A stretch of 13,579 bases of DNA from positions 11,632 through 25,210 of the forward strand of contig DJRC01000069.1 of assembly GCA_002437735.1 (NCBI GenBank), written 5' to 3'. Below, in pieces: positions 7,174 through 13,579 of the stretch. This DNA comes from Oscillospiraceae bacterium UBA6370 (GTDB lineage Bacteria; Bacillota; Clostridia; Oscillospirales; Oscillospiraceae). The notes under the pieces were generated by a model, which saw only the letters and a list, made by a program, of their open reading frames with translations, did not search any database and was not told the origin of the DNA. The translations under genes were made by a program, and so were the position numbers. Each line of letters begins with the position of its first letter. The first letter of the stretch is position 1.

Positions 7174-8440
7174 TGGCTGCGCCTCCTTCTTCGACCATGC
7201 TGCCGGAAATGACGGTCACGTTCACATCGCCGTCCACGACCGCGCGGACCACGCCGCTGACCGTGCCGTGGATCTCGCCGCGCACCACGCCGTCGAGCCG
7301 GATGCGTCCGTCCGCCGCGTGGCGGTGAATGACGTTCGGCACGGCGAACGAGGTCCGGTCGATGACCTTGGAGCCGATGAGCAAGATCTGCGGCAGGGCG
7401 AACATGACCATGATGATGGAGATGACCGTGCCGCGGCCGAGACTTTCGCCGATGCCGGCAATGACCGGCTCGGAGGTCATGCGGCCGATCAGAAAGCCGC
7501 TGATCGACAGGATCGAGCCGGAGGTGATGATGGTCGGGAACGCGAAGTTGAGCGTTTCAATGATGGCATCGCGGTGGTGCATCTTGGCCTTGGTCTCTTG
7601 AAAGCGGCTGGCGATGACGATGGCGTAGTCGATGTTCGCGCCCATCTGGATTGAGCTGACGATTAGGTAGCCCAAAAAGAAGAGGTACTTACCCGTGATG
7701 GTGGGGAACGAGAAGTTGATCCAGATGCAGCCCTGAATGACCAGGATCAGCAGCACCGGCATACCGGCGGAGTTGAAGGTGAAGAGCAGCACCGCCATGA
7801 CGATTAGGATCGAAACGATGCTCACGACCTTATTGTCCACGGCGAAGGACTTTTCAAATTCGTACTCGTTGGTGGAGTCACCCGCCAGATAGACCTTTTC
7901 GCCAGGGTAATACTTCTGCGCGATCGCGGTGACGGTGTCGGTGAAGGCGTAGGTCTCATCGCCGCTGACCGGCAGCGTGGAGTAGATGAGCATACGGCTG
8001 AACTGCTCGCTTTGGAGCTGGAGCTTGGCGTTCGTCATCTGCGTGTAGGCGTCGTCCAGCGTGCTTTGCAGCTCGTCGTCCAGCGTGACATAGCCCTGCT
8101 GTACCTCGTCGTAGAGGAAAAGGAACATATCAATGAGCGGGACGGAGTAGGTGGACAGGCCGCCGACGATCTTGCCGTAGCTGTCGTGATTCGCGGCGTA
8201 GGCGGCATAGAGAAATTCGGAGACCTCGTAGTCGAGATCGGTCAGCTCGGAGAACTGACGGGGCGTGAGCCTGTCGGTGAGCATATACCCGCCCATGGCC
8301 TCGACGTTGGAAAGCCCCAGCGTGGAGTCGACCTCGTCGTACTGCTCGAGCTCGTCGAGGATGGCGCGCTCCTTTTCATAGTCGCCCGCGGGGACCACGA
8401 GCGCCATGAGGTTTTTGGTGCTGAAGTTGTCGTCGATCAT
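7160..8440 (-). CDS. MMPL/RND transporter, C-terminal half (possible separate ORF)
   Basis: The first in-frame ATG after the amber codon is at 8440 and opens 426 codons. No Shine-Dalgarno sequence precedes it, so independent initiation looks poor and this is best read as the continuation of the same gene. It holds an extracytoplasmic loop at about 9-200, helices at about 205-222, 227-245, 252-280, 301-319 and 335-360, and the signature ANIDYAIVIASRF with D271-Y272. A non-membrane tail from about 365 to 426 is unusual for the family and is listed separately. Codon use and frame look intact, which argues against a long-dead gene. Confidence 0.6.
   Translation of the reverse strand: MIDDNFSTKNLMALVVPAGDYEKERAILDELEQYDEVDSTLGLSNVEAMGGYMLTDRLTPRQFSELTDLDYEVSEFLYAAYAANHDSYGKIVGGLSTYSVPLIDMFLFLYDEVQQGYVTLDDELQSTLDDAYTQMTNAKLQLQSEQFSRMLIYSTLPVSGDETYAFTDTVTAIAQKYYPGEKVYLAGDSTNEYEFEKSFAVDNKVVSIVSILIVMAVLLFTFNSAGMPVLLILVIQGCIWINFSFPTITGKYLFFLGYLIVSSIQMGANIDYAIVIASRFQETKAKMHHRDAIIETLNFAFPTIITSGSILSISGFLIGRMTSEPVIAGIGESLGRGTVISIIMVMFALPQILLIGSKVIDRTSFAVPNVIHRHAADGRIRLDGVVRGEIHGTVSGVVRAVVDGDVNVTVISGSMVEEGGAANETE
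7187..7309 (-). other. Bactofilin-like beta tail on the MMPL transporter (coding)
   Basis: After the last membrane helix the protein continues with short alternating Val/Ile and Gly turns (R-I-R-L-D-G-V-V-R-G-E-I-H-G-T-V-S-G-V-V, then V-D-G-D-V-N-V-T-V-I-S-G). The spacing of about six residues per G-x-[VI] turn looks like a small left- or right-handed beta-solenoid such as bactofilin. It would lie in the cytoplasm and ends 14 bp into the next gene. Confidence 0.5.
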
Positions 8441-8467
8441 ATTCTCGGCGATCTGTGTTTCATTGAG

Positions 8468-8470
8468 CTA
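8468..8470 (-). other. In-frame amber (TAG) codon inside the MMPL transporter
   Basis: Minus-strand codons read ATC AAG ACC CCG TAG CTC AAT GAA ACA CAG, with family-like sequence on both sides in one frame. A single C-to-T change from CAG (Gln) is the simplest origin; AAG (Lys) is also possible. The base after the stop is C, generally considered a leaky context. None of the complete genes here ends in TAG: the stops are TGA, TAA, TAA, TAA, TAA, TAA, TGA and TAA. Confidence 0.9.
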
Positions 8471-9610
8471 CGGGGTCTTGATGGGGCCGTAGCCGTAGGC
8501 GTAGGGGCAGTCGGACGAGAGACGGCAGCCGATCACCGCCAGCGCGACAAAGAGAATGGGAACGACGTGGCGCGTGGCGTAGGCGAGCTTTCCGACAAAG
8601 GAGATCTTGGGCACAAAGCTGCGGTGGCCGGTTTTGTCGATAAGCGGGCCGAAGAGCATCAGCAGACCCGGCATGACAACGAACGCCGAGAGCAGCGCGA
8701 AGAGAATGGATTTGATGAGGCACAGCGCCATATCGGGGCCGAGCTTGAACTGCATGAAGAGCATGGCGACCAAACCGCCGATGGTCGTGAGCGAGCTGGC
8801 GCCGATCTCGGGGATGGACTTGCTCAGCGCCACAATGACCGCCTCGCGCAGGGGCAGGGAACGGTGCTCCTCCTTGAAACGGTTGCAGAAGATGATGGCG
8901 TAGTCGATGGAGAGCGCCAGCTGCAAGATGCTCGTCACGGAGTTGGAGATGAACGAGATCTTGCCCATCATGAAGTTCGTGCCCTGATTGAGCACGAGCG
9001 CGACCACAAAGGTCAAAATCAGGACCGGCACCTCGCCGTAGGTCTCGGAGGTGAAGAGCAGCACGGTGACGATGACGATGGCGACATAGACCATGATGAT
9101 GCTGATCTCGCGGTCGATGGTCTCCTCCTGCGTGTTGCCAAGGTCGGTGGAGACATAGAGATCGTAGCCGGCGAGCGAGTCCTTGACGCGCTCGAGCGCG
9201 TCGAGACAGCGCTCGTCATCTTCATCATAATCAAAGGTGACGGAGAAGAGCGCGCTGACGTTGTTGTAGTGCTCGTCGGTCTCGTCGAACGCCACGCTCT
9301 GCACGCCCTCGATGTCCTCCAGCTGCTCCTGCAGGCCGAAGGCGTCGGAGAGCGGGAGGTTGGCGACCATCACGCTCGCCGTGCCGAAGGTGGTGAATTG
9401 CTCGTCCATGACGTCGAGCGCCTGGCGCGTTTTGGAATCGGCGGGCAGATAGGCGGTCAGGTCGTTCTCCACCTGCACCCAGCTGCGGGAGAAGACGGAG
9501 AAGATGAGTCCGATGATGACGATAAGAAAAACAAGGTTGCGTTTATCGACGATAAAGCGGGCGAGCTTGAGCATAAAGCTCTCGCCGCTTTGTTCCGTTG
9601 GCTTTGCCAT
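8468..9610 (-). CDS. MMPL/RND transporter, N-terminal half (380 aa to the amber codon)
   Basis: This is what normal termination would yield. It has a helix at about 25-42, an acidic loop at about 43-168 rich in D and E, five helices between about 169 and 325 (sterol-sensing-domain-like RND core), and a further helix at about 348-362 that belongs to the second half. The TM4 signature LSIDYAIIFCNRF carries D236-Y237. The polypeptide ends P-I-K-T-P, a few residues into the second extracytoplasmic loop. A lone RND half of this kind would lack half the relay unless it dimerised or paired with a separately made C-terminal half. Confidence 0.75.
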   Translation of the reverse strand: MAKPTEQSGESFMLKLARFIVDKRNLVFLIVIIGLIFSVFSRSWVQVENDLTAYLPADSKTRQALDVMDEQFTTFGTASVMVANLPLSDAFGLQEQLEDIEGVQSVAFDETDEHYNNVSALFSVTFDYDEDDERCLDALERVKDSLAGYDLYVSTDLGNTQEETIDREISIIMVYVAIVIVTVLLFTSETYGEVPVLILTFVVALVLNQGTNFMMGKISFISNSVTSILQLALSIDYAIIFCNRFKEEHRSLPLREAVIVALSKSIPEIGASSLTTIGGLVAMLFMQFKLGPDMALCLIKSILFALLSAFVVMPGLLMLFGPLIDKTGHRSFVPKISFVGKLAYATRHVVPILFVALAVIGCRLSSDCPYAYGYGPIKTP

Positions 9611-9638
9611 AGGCGGACCTCCTGTATCGTGCTATGCC

Positions 9639-9655
9639 CGGCGCGCCGTGCGCCG
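9639..9655 (-). other. Leader hairpin of the MMPL operon
   Basis: CGGCGC (9639-9644) and GCGCCG (9650-9655) can pair around a 5-nt loop in the leader. The overlapping palindrome CGGCGCGCCG (9639-9648) is an alternative. It lies 16 nt upstream of the ribosome site and has no T-tract, so it is not a terminator. Function unknown. Confidence 0.3.
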
Positions 9656-9675
9656 AAGCAGAAAATTCAACACCT

Positions 9676-9681
9676 ACTATA
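9676..9681 (-). promoter_or_regulatory. Possible -10 element of the MMPL/GLUG operon
   Basis: TATAGT on the minus strand (ACTATA at 9676-9681) is a good -10 about 65 bp upstream of the ATG, in the only AT-rich part of this leader. No good -35 lies 16-18 bp further upstream, so the promoter may be weak or activator-dependent. Together with the terminator at 9734-9762 and the hairpin above, this covers what I see in the 218-bp gap. Confidence 0.35.
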
Positions 9682-9733
9682 TAGCACAAGCGGCGCAAAA
9701 ATGGAATATGGAAAGCGTGAAAAATCTGTGAAT

Positions 9734-9762
9734 AAAAGGGAGTCAAGCTGTGCCTGACTCCC
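9734..9762 (-). terminator. Intrinsic terminator of hisS
   Basis: Minus strand: GGGAGTCA and TGACTCCC form an 8-bp perfect stem (9738-9745 with 9755-9762) with a 9-nt loop, followed by TTTTATT. It lies 67 bp after the hisS stop and about 50 bp before the putative -10 of the MMPL operon, separating the two units. Confidence 0.82.
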
Positions 9763-9828
9763 AAAATCGAGAGAAAATCGGACATATTCTACGCTTGGCC
9801 CATATGACGAAAGGGGCCGCACCAAGCA

Positions 9829-11187
9829 TTACTTCTCCACGATGACCTTCTGGGCGTTCTTCTCGCGGATGGCGGCATAAATGCGGGCGATGATCTCGTC
9901 CGGCGCGCCCTTGGTCTGCTCGCCGGTGGTCATGTCCTTGCAGGTGACGACGCCGGAGGCGACCTCGTCCTCGCCGAGGAAGAGAACGTAGGGAATCTTC
10001 GTCTTGTCGGCGTAGTTCATCTTGGCCTTGAACTTCTTGTTCTCGGTGTAGAGCTGGGCGCGCAGGCCGCGCTCGCGCAGCCGGGTGGCGAGGGAAACGG
10101 CGAAGCTCAAGTCCTCCGTCATCGGCAGGAGCAGCACGTCCGCGGGCGCGGTATTGAGCGCGTCGTTGAGAAGGCCCTGCTCACCGAGCACATAGAACAG
10201 GCGCGTCACGCCGATGGAGATGCCGACGCCCGGCAGCTTGCGGTCGGTATAATACTCGGCGAGGTTGTCGTAACGGCCGCCGGAGCAGACCGAGCCGATC
10301 TGCGGATAGTCGAGCAGAGCGGTCTCGTAGACCGTGCCGGTGTAGTAGTCGAGGCCGCGGGCGATGGTCAGGTCGACCTTGAAATTCTCCTGCGCGACGC
10401 CGAAGCCGCCGAGGTACTTGATGACGGTGGAAAGCTCCTCATAGCCCTGATCGAACATTGCGTCGCGGCCGCAGTAGCCCTTGAGGGCGGCGAGCACCTC
10501 GTCATTCGTGCCGGTGATGGCGATGAACTTGAGGATCTCGTCGGCCTGCTCGCCCGTGAGCTTGACGTCGTCGACGAGAATGGCGCGCACCATGTCGGGA
10601 CCGATCTTTTCGATCTTATCCACCGTGCGCATGATCTCGCCGCTCTGCTCGGTCAGACCGAGCATGGAATAGAAGCCGTTGAGCACGCGGCGGTTGTTGA
10701 TGCGGATCTGGAAGCGCTTGAGGCCCATCGCAGAGAAAACGTCGTAGATGATGGCGGGGATCTCGGCGTCGTTCATGATGTCCAGCTCGCCGTCGCCGAT
10801 GACGTCGATATCCGCCTGATAGAACTCGCGGAAGCGGCCGCGCTGCGCTCGCTCGCCGCGGTAGACCTTGCCGATCTGGAAGCGGCGGAAGGGGAAGGCG
10901 AGCTCGTTGTAGTGCAGGGCAACGTACTTCGCCAGCGGCACGGTCAGGTCAAAGCGCAGGGAGAGGTCGCTGTCGCCCTTGGAGAAGCGGTAGATCTGCT
11001 TTTCCGTTTCGCCGCCGCCCTTGGCGAGCAGGATCTCGCTGGCCTCGATGATGGGCGTGTCGAGCGGGGTGAAGCCGTAGCGGCTATAGGTCGTGCGCAG
11101 AATGTCCATCACGCGCTCCATCTGCTGCTGCTGCGCGGGAAGCAGCTCCATGAAGCCGGAGAGGGTACGGGGCTTGATTCTTTCCAT
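9829..11187 (-). CDS. hisS: Histidyl-tRNA synthetase
   Basis: A 452-residue class II aminoacyl-tRNA synthetase that charges tRNA-His in the cytoplasm. Visible motifs: motif 2 at about 104-130 (GKVYRGERAQRGRFREFYQ), the HisRS-specific histidine-binding ARGLDYYTG at 276-284, CSGGRYDNL at 301-309, motif 3 GVGISIGVTRL at 320-330, and a C-terminal anticodon-binding domain from about 348 to 440. The length exceeds E. coli HisRS (424), mainly through a slightly longer N-terminus and a short basic C-terminal tail. The ATG at 11187 has GGAGG (11197-11201) 9 nt upstream. It is transcribed alone from a consensus promoter with a leader of about 50 nt, too short for a T-box, so charging-dependent control of that kind is not apparent here. 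Confidence 0.97.
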   Translation of the reverse strand: MERIKPRTLSGFMELLPAQQQQMERVMDILRTTYSRYGFTPLDTPIIEASEILLAKGGGETEKQIYRFSKGDSDLSLRFDLTVPLAKYVALHYNELAFPFRRFQIGKVYRGERAQRGRFREFYQADIDVIGDGELDIMNDAEIPAIIYDVFSAMGLKRFQIRINNRRVLNGFYSMLGLTEQSGEIMRTVDKIEKIGPDMVRAILVDDVKLTGEQADEILKFIAITGTNDEVLAALKGYCGRDAMFDQGYEELSTVIKYLGGFGVAQENFKVDLTIARGLDYYTGTVYETALLDYPQIGSVCSGGRYDNLAEYYTDRKLPGVGISIGVTRLFYVLGEQGLLNDALNTAPADVLLLPMTEDLSFAVSLATRLRERGLRAQLYTENKKFKAKMNYADKTKIPYVLFLGEDEVASGVVTCKDMTTGEQTKGAPDEIIARIYAAIREKNAQKVIVEK

Positions 11188-11245
11188 ATCTATCTTCCTC
11201 CGTGAAAATCGTTGTGTGCGAATCTGCCAAAATCAATAATAATAT

Positions 11246-11274
11246 ATTGTACAAGTTTACAAAGAAAATGTCAA
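11246..11274 (-). promoter_or_regulatory. Consensus promoter of hisS
   Basis: On the minus strand a perfect -35 TTGACA (11269-11274) and -10 TACAAT (11246-11251, 5 of 6) are 17 bp apart. The start is predicted near 11239. This is the best sigma-A-type promoter in the window. Confidence 0.88.
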
Positions 11275-11337
11275 CCCCTTATTTGCTTATAAAGTATTAC
11301 GACAGCGCATTAGCACGCGAAATAACATCTTTGACCG

Positions 11338-11366
11338 TTGCGTTTCGCGCGAAAGGGCGATATAAT
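11338..11366 (+). promoter_or_regulatory. Promoter of the mrnC-rqcH operon
   Basis: A perfect -10 TATAAT (11361-11366) lies 17 bp after a weak -35 TTGCGT (11338-11343). The predicted start near 11373 gives a leader of about 22 nt. A better -35 match, TTGACC at 11331, is 24 bp away and too far. The promoter is divergent from that of hisS; the 63 bp between the two -35 elements are AT-rich with no obvious operator. Confidence 0.65.
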
Positions 11367-11394
11367 AGCGGCAATATCGAAACAGGAGAAGCCT

Positions 11395-11808
11395 ATGACC
11401 GATTATTTTTCCTATATGCTCGACGCCGACGCCATCCGCGCCATCAGCAGCATCGGGCTGGCGCACCTCGGCGATGCGGTGTACGAGCTGCTTGTGCGCA
11501 CCTATCTCTGTGCGCACGGCAAGGCGACCGGCAAGGGTCTGCACCGCGCGACGGTGGAGCTCGTCTGCGCGCCGAAGCAGGCGGAGCTGGCCGACGCCAT
11601 TTTCGGGGAGCTGACGGACGAGGAGCACGATGTATTCCGCCGTGGGCGCAACGCCAACGTCCATACCGTTCCGCACAGCGCCGACCGCGCGCAGTATCAG
11701 AAGGCCACGGCGCTCGAGGCGCTCTTCGGCTGGCTCTATTTACAGGGGCGGCACGAGCGCATCAACGAGCTGTTTAACCGGATGATGGAGGCGAACGATG
11801 CCGCTTGA
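11395..11808 (+). CDS. mrnC: Mini-ribonuclease III (23S rRNA maturation)
   Basis: A 137-residue RNase III catalytic domain without a double-stranded-RNA-binding domain, the hallmark of Mini-III, which in Bacillus trims the ends of 23S rRNA precursors. The signature LAHLGDAVYELLVRTYL (22-38) contains the metal-binding Asp27, and Glu108 in ATALEALFGWLYL is the second acidic position expected. Between them FRRGRNANVHTVP (81-93) is family-typical. The ATG at 11395 has AGGAGA (11384-11389) 5 nt upstream; a longer in-frame ATG-type start at 11338 would precede the promoter -10 and is rejected. It overlaps the next gene by 11 bp. In many Firmicutes this gene sits beside cysS and rlmB, so the pairing with an NFACT gene is noteworthy. 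Confidence 0.93.
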   Translation: MTDYFSYMLDADAIRAISSIGLAHLGDAVYELLVRTYLCAHGKATGKGLHRATVELVCAPKQAELADAIFGELTDEEHDVFRRGRNANVHTVPHSADRAQYQKATALEALFGWLYLQGRHERINELFNRMMEANDAA

Positions 11809-13549
11809 CGCGATCTGCCTGCGGGCATTGACAAACGAATTGAAGGGGCAGCTCCTCGGCGCGCGCATCGACAAGGTGCAGCAGCCTGCGCGCGACCAGA
11901 TCGTGCTGCTCCTGCGCGGCAATCTGCGCCTGCTTATCAACGCGGGGCCGAACCAGCCGCGCGTGCAGCTCACGGAGGTCCTGCGCGAGAATCCCGCCGA
12001 GCCGCCGATGCTCTGTATGCTGCTGCGCAAGCACCTCGTCGGCGGACGCATCACGGAGATCGAGCAGAGCGGACTGGAACGCATCGTGACGTTTACCGTC
12101 CGCAGCGTGAACGAGCTGGGCGAGTCCGGTACGAAGAAGCTGGTGCTTGAGGCGATGGGCCGCCGCTCGAACCTCCTTCTGCTCGACGAGGACGGCCGCA
12201 TTTTGGATTGTATGCGCCGCGTGGAGTTTGAGGCCTCCGGCGCCCGGGCGCTGCTGCCGGGGCTGTACTATCAGCTTCCGACGCCGCTCGACAAGCTCTC
12301 GCTGCTGACCGATCCCGAGGGGGCGGTCGAGCTGGCCCGCCGCGGCGGGGGAGCGGAGGAGACCGTCGAGCGCTTTCTGCTCGACCGGTATCTCGGCATT
12401 TCGCCGCTCATCGCGCGCGAGCTGGCGCTTCGCGCCTTCGGCGCGTCCGACGCCCGCTTCGCGGACCGGAGCGACGGCTGCGAGCGCCTTGCCGGAGAGA
12501 TAGAACGGCTGACGAACACTGTACAGGAAAATAACTTTACACCGACCATGCTCTCGCGCGAGGGGAAGCCCGTGGACTTCACCTATTGTCCCATCACGCA
12601 ATACGGCGCGGAGACGGTGCAGACGACCTTCCCGACCTTCTCCGCGCTGCTCGACGCCTTCTACACCGAGCGCGACCGGCAGGAGGCCGCGCAGCGCCGG
12701 GGCCGTGAGCTGACGCGCACGGTGACCTCCGCGCATGACCGCGTGGTACGCAAGCTCGGTATGCTCGAAAAGGAGTACGCCGCTTCGCAGGACCGCGACA
12801 CGCTGCGGCTGTACGGCGACCTCATCACCGCGAACCTCTACCGCATGGAGCGCGGGGCGGCGCGGCTGACGGCGCAAAATTACTACGACGAAAACGGCGC
12901 GGAGCTCGACATCCCGCTCGACCCGCTGCTCACGCCGCAGCAGAACGCGGCGAAATACTACAAGCGCTACACCAAGGCCAAGACCGCAGAGAAGCATCTG
13001 CGCGAGCAGATCGACAAGGCCATCGGCGAGCGCGACTACCTCGAGAGCGTGCAGGGCGAGATCGCGCTGGCGCAGACCGAGGCGGAGTTCGCCGAGCTGC
13101 GCCGCGAGCTGCAGGAGACCGGCTACCTCCGCCGCAGCGGAAAGGAAAAGAAGGGACGCGAGAAGCCCATCGCGCCGCGCGAGTTTCGCTCGTCGAGCGG
13201 GCTGCGCATCCTCGTGGGCCGCAGCAATGTGCAGAACGACGCGCTCACGCGCAAGGCAGACAAGCGCGACCTGTGGCTCCATACGCAGAAGATCCACGGC
13301 AGCCACGTCATCCTCTGCACCGAGGACGGCGCGTATGACGACGAGAGCTTGCACGAGGCCGCGCTGCTCGCAGCGTACTATTCGCAGGCGCAAGGCGGCA
13401 GCAACGTACCCGTGGACTACACGAGCGTCAAATACGTCAAAAAACCCGCGGGCGCCAGGCCGGGCATGGTGGTCTACGAGACCTACCGCACCCTCTATGT
13501 CACGCCGGACGAGGAGACGATCCGCCGTCTGGACCGCAAAAATAAGTAA
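11798..13549 (+). CDS. rqcH: RqcH / NFACT-family ribosome quality control protein
   Basis: A 583-residue NFACT protein, the bacterial counterpart of Rqc2/NEMF. In Bacillus, RqcH binds stalled 50S-peptidyl-tRNA and recruits tRNA-Ala to add C-terminal alanine tails. Layout: NFACT-N at about 1-180 (MPLDAICLRALTNEL start; MGRRSNLLLLDEDGRILD at 120-137), a helical middle at about 185-445 with a coiled coil, a basic linker at 447-463, and NFACT-R at about 464-570 (LRILVGRSNVQND; KADKRDLWLHTQKIHGSHV). The DR dipeptide reported as critical in RqcH (about 97-98 in Bacillus) aligns with Glu94-Arg95 here (GLERIV). Older annotations call this family fibronectin-binding protein FbpA. The ATG at 11798 has GGAGG (11787-11791) 6 nt upstream, inside mrnC, so the two are translationally coupled. 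Confidence 0.94.
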   Translation: MPLDAICLRALTNELKGQLLGARIDKVQQPARDQIVLLLRGNLRLLINAGPNQPRVQLTEVLRENPAEPPMLCMLLRKHLVGGRITEIEQSGLERIVTFTVRSVNELGESGTKKLVLEAMGRRSNLLLLDEDGRILDCMRRVEFEASGARALLPGLYYQLPTPLDKLSLLTDPEGAVELARRGGGAEETVERFLLDRYLGISPLIARELALRAFGASDARFADRSDGCERLAGEIERLTNTVQENNFTPTMLSREGKPVDFTYCPITQYGAETVQTTFPTFSALLDAFYTERDRQEAAQRRGRELTRTVTSAHDRVVRKLGMLEKEYAASQDRDTLRLYGDLITANLYRMERGAARLTAQNYYDENGAELDIPLDPLLTPQQNAAKYYKRYTKAKTAEKHLREQIDKAIGERDYLESVQGEIALAQTEAEFAELRRELQETGYLRRSGKEKKGREKPIAPREFRSSSGLRILVGRSNVQNDALTRKADKRDLWLHTQKIHGSHVILCTEDGAYDDESLHEAALLAAYYSQAQGGSNVPVDYTSVKYVKKPAGARPGMVVYETYRTLYVTPDEETIRRLDRKNK

Positions 13550-13557
13550 AGAAAGGA

Positions 13558-13579
13558 AAAGAGGGCGGCCGCCCTCTTT
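13558..13579 (+). terminator. Terminator of the mrnC-rqcH operon (cut by window end)
   Basis: AAAGAGGGCGG and CCGCCCTCTTT form an 11+11 perfect palindrome around a GGCC centre, 8 bp after the rqcH stop. The stem is GC-rich and runs into T's at the last bases of the window, so the T-tract is probably longer outside it. Confidence 0.8.

Larger units (their letters stand above)
7160..9610 (-). pseudogene. MMPL/RND-family transporter interrupted by an in-frame TAG
   Basis: From the ATG at 9610 the same frame runs to the TAA at 7160-7162, giving 816 codons broken only by TAG at codon 381. No frameshift or other stop occurs. The product would be a polytopic MMPL-type exporter with two RND halves, each with one transmembrane helix, a large extracytoplasmic loop and five more helices. 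The proton-relay Asp-Tyr pairs known from MmpL proteins are both present (D236-Y237 and D661-Y662, counting the TAG as one residue). The start has AGGAGGT (9617-9623) 6 nt upstream. Family members export lipids or hydrophobic compounds, but the cargo here is unknown. Since the TAG removes the second half of the relay, the gene is either recently inactivated, translated through amber read-through or recoding, or mis-sequenced. The downstream GLUG gene is translationally coupled to its end. Confidence 0.8.

Noticed and set aside
8441..8470. A genuine two-gene split of the transporter
   Set aside because: The frame is continuous, family-like sequence runs through the gap and no ribosome site precedes the ATG at 8440; one gene with an amber codon explains it better.
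8468..8470. Selenocysteine or programmed frameshift at the transporter stop
   Set aside because: The codon is TAG rather than TGA, and upstream and downstream parts are in the same frame, so neither mechanism is needed.
8012..9757. Long + strand open frame of 581 codons
   Set aside because: It is antisense to the MMPL gene, has low-complexity D/E/G/V/H-rich sequence with no family features and no ribosome site; GC-rich coding DNA produces such shadows.
9787..9826. Second terminator right after hisS
   Set aside because: CTTGG...CCAAG and CCC...GGG can pair only imperfectly and compete with each other, and no T-tract follows on either strand.
11188..11245. T-box riboswitch upstream of hisS
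   Set aside because: The leader from the consensus promoter is only about 50 nt and shows no terminator/antiterminator pair, so it cannot hold a T-box.
11774..13393. Long - strand open frame of 539 codons
   Set aside because: It is antisense to rqcH, which has clear NFACT motifs; the antisense product is an Arg/Leu/Ala-rich shadow.

Overview
The window is about 13.6 kb of GC-rich bacterial DNA with tightly packed genes, strong Shine-Dalgarno sites and T-tract terminators. The gene set (cytidylate kinase-like P-loop protein, Mini-RNase III, RqcH/NFACT, a GLUG-repeat surface protein, a two-part MMPL/RND transporter and a molybdenum hydroxylase) suggests a high-GC anaerobic Clostridia of the Oscillospiraceae/Ruminococcaceae type. 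This assignment is inferred from family content and style; no 16S or other marker is present.

Layout. (1) 1-2355 (+): nearly complete molybdopterin-binding subunit of a xanthine dehydrogenase-family enzyme, cut at its N-terminus by the window edge. (2) 2379-2442: a perfect 18-bp hairpin with a promoter-like -35/-10 pair threaded through it, followed by the cytidylate kinase-like gene (2450-3058, +). (3) A bidirectional terminator (3078-3109) separates it from a convergent gene for a DivIVA-like leucine-zipper coiled-coil protein (3121-3744, -). (4) 3823-9610 (-): a two-gene operon of an MMPL/RND transporter and, overlapping it by 14 bp, a large secreted, membrane-anchored protein with two GLUG beta-helix blocks split by a coiled coil of about 340 residues. 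The transporter frame carries one in-frame amber codon (8468-8470) exactly between its two RND halves. (5) 9829-11187 (-): histidyl-tRNA synthetase with its own consensus promoter and terminator. (6) 11395-13549 (+): divergent operon of Mini-RNase III and RqcH/NFACT, overlapping by 11 bp and ending in a GC-rich palindrome at the window edge.

How it fits together. hisS, mrnC and rqcH form a translation block: tRNA charging, 23S rRNA maturation and stalled-ribosome rescue. The MMPL/GLUG pair looks like an envelope export or surface-organising module and is the most likely place for undescribed biology, both for its architecture and for the amber codon. The window shows no tRNA, rRNA, CRISPR array, IS element or T-box, and no gene-free stretch longer than about 220 bases.
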